Shown: positions 54,295 through 56,635 of the stretch, piece after piece
How positions within the stretch are numbered: the first letter of the stretch is position 1
Layout of the letters: the number at the start of each line of letters is the position of its first letter
NCBI GenBank assembly: GCA_030833845.1
Contig: JAURGK010000014.1
Span: forward strand, 1 to 56,635
Reading direction: 5' to 3'
DNA length: 56,635 bases
Origin: Crocinitomicaceae bacterium
Lineage (GTDB): Bacteria > Bacteroidota > Bacteroidia > Flavobacteriales_D > Crocinitomicaceae
The notes under the pieces: generated by a model
What the model saw: only the letters and a program-made list of their open reading frames with translations
What the model was told of the DNA's origin: nothing
Database searches by the model: none
Program-made: the position numbers and the translations under genes

Positions 54295-55488
54295 TCAGAT
54301 TTCAAGGCAATCCAATGCTGAAATAATAATTTGCGCAGCGCGTTGCCACTCATCTGCACTCAAATTAAGCGGAGGAGAAAGTCTAAAGCTATATGGATGC
54401 GATAAAAACCAAAAAGTAATCAAGCCCTCGTGTAGGCAAGTCTCTACGACTTGCGCAACATGTTTTTCTGATTGAAGGTCAAAAGCAAACATGGCACCTA
54501 CGCGTCGGTGTGCCTTAACGGCCCGATGCGCAGCTATTTTAAGTTCAAATTCGGCCGCAGAGCGCTCTAATGTATCCCAATCTATTTCTGTACGCAACAC
54601 CTCAATGGTTGCTGCTGCTGCTGCACAAACCATCGGATGCCCACCAAAAGTAGTGATGTGACCAAGCATGGGCTCATGTGTAAAAAGGTTCAAGAGCTGC
54701 TGAGGTGCAACCAAAGTACCGATCGGCATGCCACCACCAAGGGCCTTACCAAGGGCCAGTACATCGGGAACTATATCGAAATGCTCGAATGCAAAAATCC
54801 GCCCTGTACGGCCCATGCCACATTGAATTTCGTCAAAAATGAGCAGGGCACCAACCTCTGTGCAGCGCGCCCTTAGAGCTTGCATAAATTCTAGTGATGG
54901 CCGACGTACTCCGGCATCGCCTTGAACTGTTTCAATCAATACACCAGCGGTTTGGAGTGTAATTTGAGATAAAGCAGCGATGTCATTGTGGGTTAAAATA
55001 CGAACGTCAGGCAATAAGGGTCTAAATGCTCTTTTCTTTATTTCATTGGCCGAAACACTCATAGCGCCATGAGTGCTACCGTGGTAACTTCCACTAAAAG
55101 ACACAAGTTCTGTTCTGCCCGTGGCTCGTTTGGCCAGTTTCAAAGATGCCTCGATTGCTTCTGTTCCGGAATTGACCACATAAACACCATCTAGCTCTGC
55201 GGGAAGCACCTCAAGGAGCTGCCGCACCAAAGCTTGTTGTGCATCTTGTATAAATTCACCATAGACCATCACATGTAAGTGTTTGTCAAGTTGAGTTTGC
55301 AATGCCTCAACTACTCTAGGATGACGATGGCCAATATTATTGACTGCTACCCCCGCAATCATATCTAAATATGATTTTCCTTTTTTATCATAAATGTAGG
55401 CCCCCTCTGCCCTGTCCACTTCAATTAGAAATGGAAACGGACTGGTCTGTCCTAAATGAGAAAGGAAAAACTGAGCTTCTGACGTCAT
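54295..55488 (-). CDS. Class III PLP aminotransferase, acetylornithine/aspartate-aminotransferase-family
   Basis: The 397-residue fold-type I enzyme has YLDMIAGVAVNNIGHRHP, VNSGTEAIEASLKLAKRATGR (in part), SFSGSYHGSTHGAMS, LLIFDEIQCGMGRTGR, and the PLP lysine in LALGKALGGGMPIG. Relatives act on acetylornithine, ornithine, GABA or lysine, and I cannot choose between them. No arginine genes are adjacent. Its start overlaps the phosphatase gene stop in ATGA. Confidence 0.85.
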   Translation of the reverse strand: MTSEAQFFLSHLGQTSPFPFLIEVDRAEGAYIYDKKGKSYLDMIAGVAVNNIGHRHPRVVEALQTQLDKHLHVMVYGEFIQDAQQALVRQLLEVLPAELDGVYVVNSGTEAIEASLKLAKRATGRTELVSFSGSYHGSTHGAMSVSANEIKKRAFRPLLPDVRILTHNDIAALSQITLQTAGVLIETVQGDAGVRRPSLEFMQALRARCTEVGALLIFDEIQCGMGRTGRIFAFEHFDIVPDVLALGKALGGGMPIGTLVAPQQLLNLFTHEPMLGHITTFGGHPMVCAAAAATIEVLRTEIDWDTLERSAAEFELKIAAHRAVKAHRRVGAMFAFDLQSEKHVAQVVETCLHEGLITFWFLSHPYSFRLSPPLNLSADEWQRAAQIIISALDCLEI

Positions 55489-56635
55489 TTTTTAACTGAC
55501 AATAACGGCAAAATGGGAGAGCCTATCATTGACCCCGGTCGCTGTAAGTTGAGCATGTGCACTAAGGTTGCTGCAATATCAGTTATTTGAATTGGTTCAT
55601 AAAGATCTAAGCCTTGAGGAATCCCCTTACCGTACCACAATAAAGGCACATGTGTATCATAATTAAAAGCAGAACCATGTGAGGTCCCTTGGTGCGCCAA
55701 GGGCTCGTCAAGTTCTTTTGAGAGGTATCCGGGTTGTAATAAAAAAACTACTTCTCCGCTCCGTTGTGCGTCATAACCATTGCGCAATAATTCTCCCCAA
55801 TAATCAGTTTGGCAGGAACCGCTCCGAAGTTCTTGGCGCGTCAAGACGGTTTTAACTTCTGGCCAACGACGTAATTCCTCGGCTGCAAAAGAAGCAACTT
55901 CATCAATGGTAAGATGCAGCGAATCTATTTTTTCTAAATTGAGGTAAAGATTCTGGTTGATTTCAAACTCCAATAAATCAGCATTGTATTTCATGATAAA
56001 ATCATCGCGAAGTACTTGCAAACGATCTTTTAAAAAGAAATAACCACCAGGCAGTTGCATTTTTACAAGCATTTCTGGTACCGGGACCACAGCATGATCA
56101 GCCGTTAAAAACAAAGTGAAACCATCCTTACCAAAGCGTGTTTCTAGACTAGAAAACAGGCGTTGTAGTTCGCGATCAAGACGCGCATACATGTCTTCCA
56201 TTTCTCGAGAATAGGGCCCAAATGCATGGCCGGCTATATCAGGTGTGGAGTAAGAAATACACAAAAAATCTGTATACTGATCTTGACCGAGATCTTCATT
56301 TTCTAGCGCTAGAATTGCTAAATCGGTAAGTTTTTCATTGGCCTGTGGCGATATTGTAAAGAGTGAATTTGCTTTTGCACCAGCAGCAATCATTGCAGGA
56401 AAATCATAAGGGAAGGTGGCACTGGTTTTTCCATTAAGCACTACTTCATAGGGGCTTTCATCGGCTAACTGATAGGTGCTTTGGGGTAAAAGTAGGCGCC
56501 ATGGCTTTAAGTCCTTAGCTGGGTCAAAACGGGCATTAAAAGATTCCACCCAACCAGGCAATTTTTCTTGGCCATAAAAAGAACTCGTCACAAAATCTCC
56601 GGAAGAGTAATCGTACCAGTAGGTCCCGTCCGATA
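55485..56635 (-). CDS. Alkaline-phosphatase-superfamily protein (5' end outside window)
   Basis: The frame stays open to the window edge, so the N-terminus is missing; about 383 residues are visible. It includes GTYWYDYSSGDFVTSSFYG near the edge. The metal-site elements are STPDIAGHAFGP, TADHAVVP and SAFNYDTHVPLLWYG, as in the PafA-like/type I phosphodiesterase group. The missing part should carry the nucleophile Ser/Thr and a signal peptide. It likely releases phosphate from monoesters in the periplasm. It overlaps the aminotransferase gene by 4 bases. Confidence 0.85.
   Translation of the reverse strand, partial: SDGTYWYDYSSGDFVTSSFYGQEKLPGWVESFNARFDPAKDLKPWRLLLPQSTYQLADESPYEVVLNGKTSATFPYDFPAMIAAGAKANSLFTISPQANEKLTDLAILALENEDLGQDQYTDFLCISYSTPDIAGHAFGPYSREMEDMYARLDRELQRLFSSLETRFGKDGFTLFLTADHAVVPVPEMLVKMQLPGGYFFLKDRLQVLRDDFIMKYNADLLEFEINQNLYLNLEKIDSLHLTIDEVASFAAEELRRWPEVKTVLTRQELRSGSCQTDYWGELLRNGYDAQRSGEVVFLLQPGYLSKELDEPLAHQGTSHGSAFNYDTHVPLLWYGKGIPQGLDLYEPIQITDIAATLVHMLNLQRPGSMIGSPILPLLSVKK

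Overview
The window looks like chromosomal DNA from a member of the Bacteroidota, most likely the order Flavobacteriales. The family cannot be fixed from this stretch alone. The signs are: two proteins with type IX secretion (T9SS) C-terminal signals (one type A, one type B gliding-type), a PorV/PorQ-family barrel, GldF and GldG, a CarboxypepD_reg/TonB receptor, a DUF5686 protein, the ribosomal order rplM-rpsI-rpsB-tsf followed by pyrH-frr, almost no Shine-Dalgarno sequences, and many copies of the Bacteroidota promoter box TAnnTTTG. Coding density is very high and no gap reaches 300 bases. I see no insertion sequence, prophage, integron, CRISPR array or rRNA.

Layout. 1-1005: the end of an unknown gene and a small outer-membrane-type protein. 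1007-6642 (minus): a compact run encoding a retropepsin-like protease (RimB type), a RimK-type ATP-grasp amino-acid ligase, an AstE/aspartoacylase-like zinc hydrolase, an exported M14 carboxypeptidase and a T9SS cargo protein. 6736-13892: TonB-type receptor, orphan LuxR response regulator, Sua5, ribosomal protein bL31, SpoIIE-type phosphatase, PorV/PorQ barrel. 13958-18257: mixed operon pssA-purS-aldehyde dehydrogenase-coiled-coil protein-enoyl-CoA hydratase. 18281-22308: translation block rplM-rpsI-rpsB-tsf, then pyrH-frr. 22311-27803 (minus): phoH, purC, panB and a BtuF/FecB-BtuC/FecD-BtuD/FecE-like metal-chelate importer. 27894-32969: SAM hydrolase, ABM protein, cold-shock protein, GldF-GldG-DUF4340. 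33005-36748: a 1247-residue PKD-repeat adhesin-like T9SS protein, then tRNA-Phe. 36965-42334: coaX, an outer-membrane protein, LptC, a small membrane protein, a DUF5686 protein. 42352-43392 (minus): DksA-like protein and LspA. 43552-50430: DUF6427 protein, purQ-purD, CNNM/CBS protein, HAD phosphatase, ruvB, queG. 50501-56635: kynurenine monooxygenase, two envelope proteins, metF, a class III aminotransferase and a truncated alkaline-phosphatase-superfamily gene.

How it works together. Most of the content is housekeeping: translation, purine and cofactor synthesis, and envelope biogenesis typical of a surface-active, T9SS-bearing bacterium. Two things stand out. The first is the protease/ligase/zinc-hydrolase operon at 1007-6642, which reads like a write-and-erase amino-acid modification module with an exported peptidase attached; its substrate is unknown. 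The second is a repeated regulatory arrangement: at seven genes the TAnnTTTG box sits so close to the start codon that the predicted mRNA leader is 0-5 nt, which implies leaderless or near-leaderless translation.
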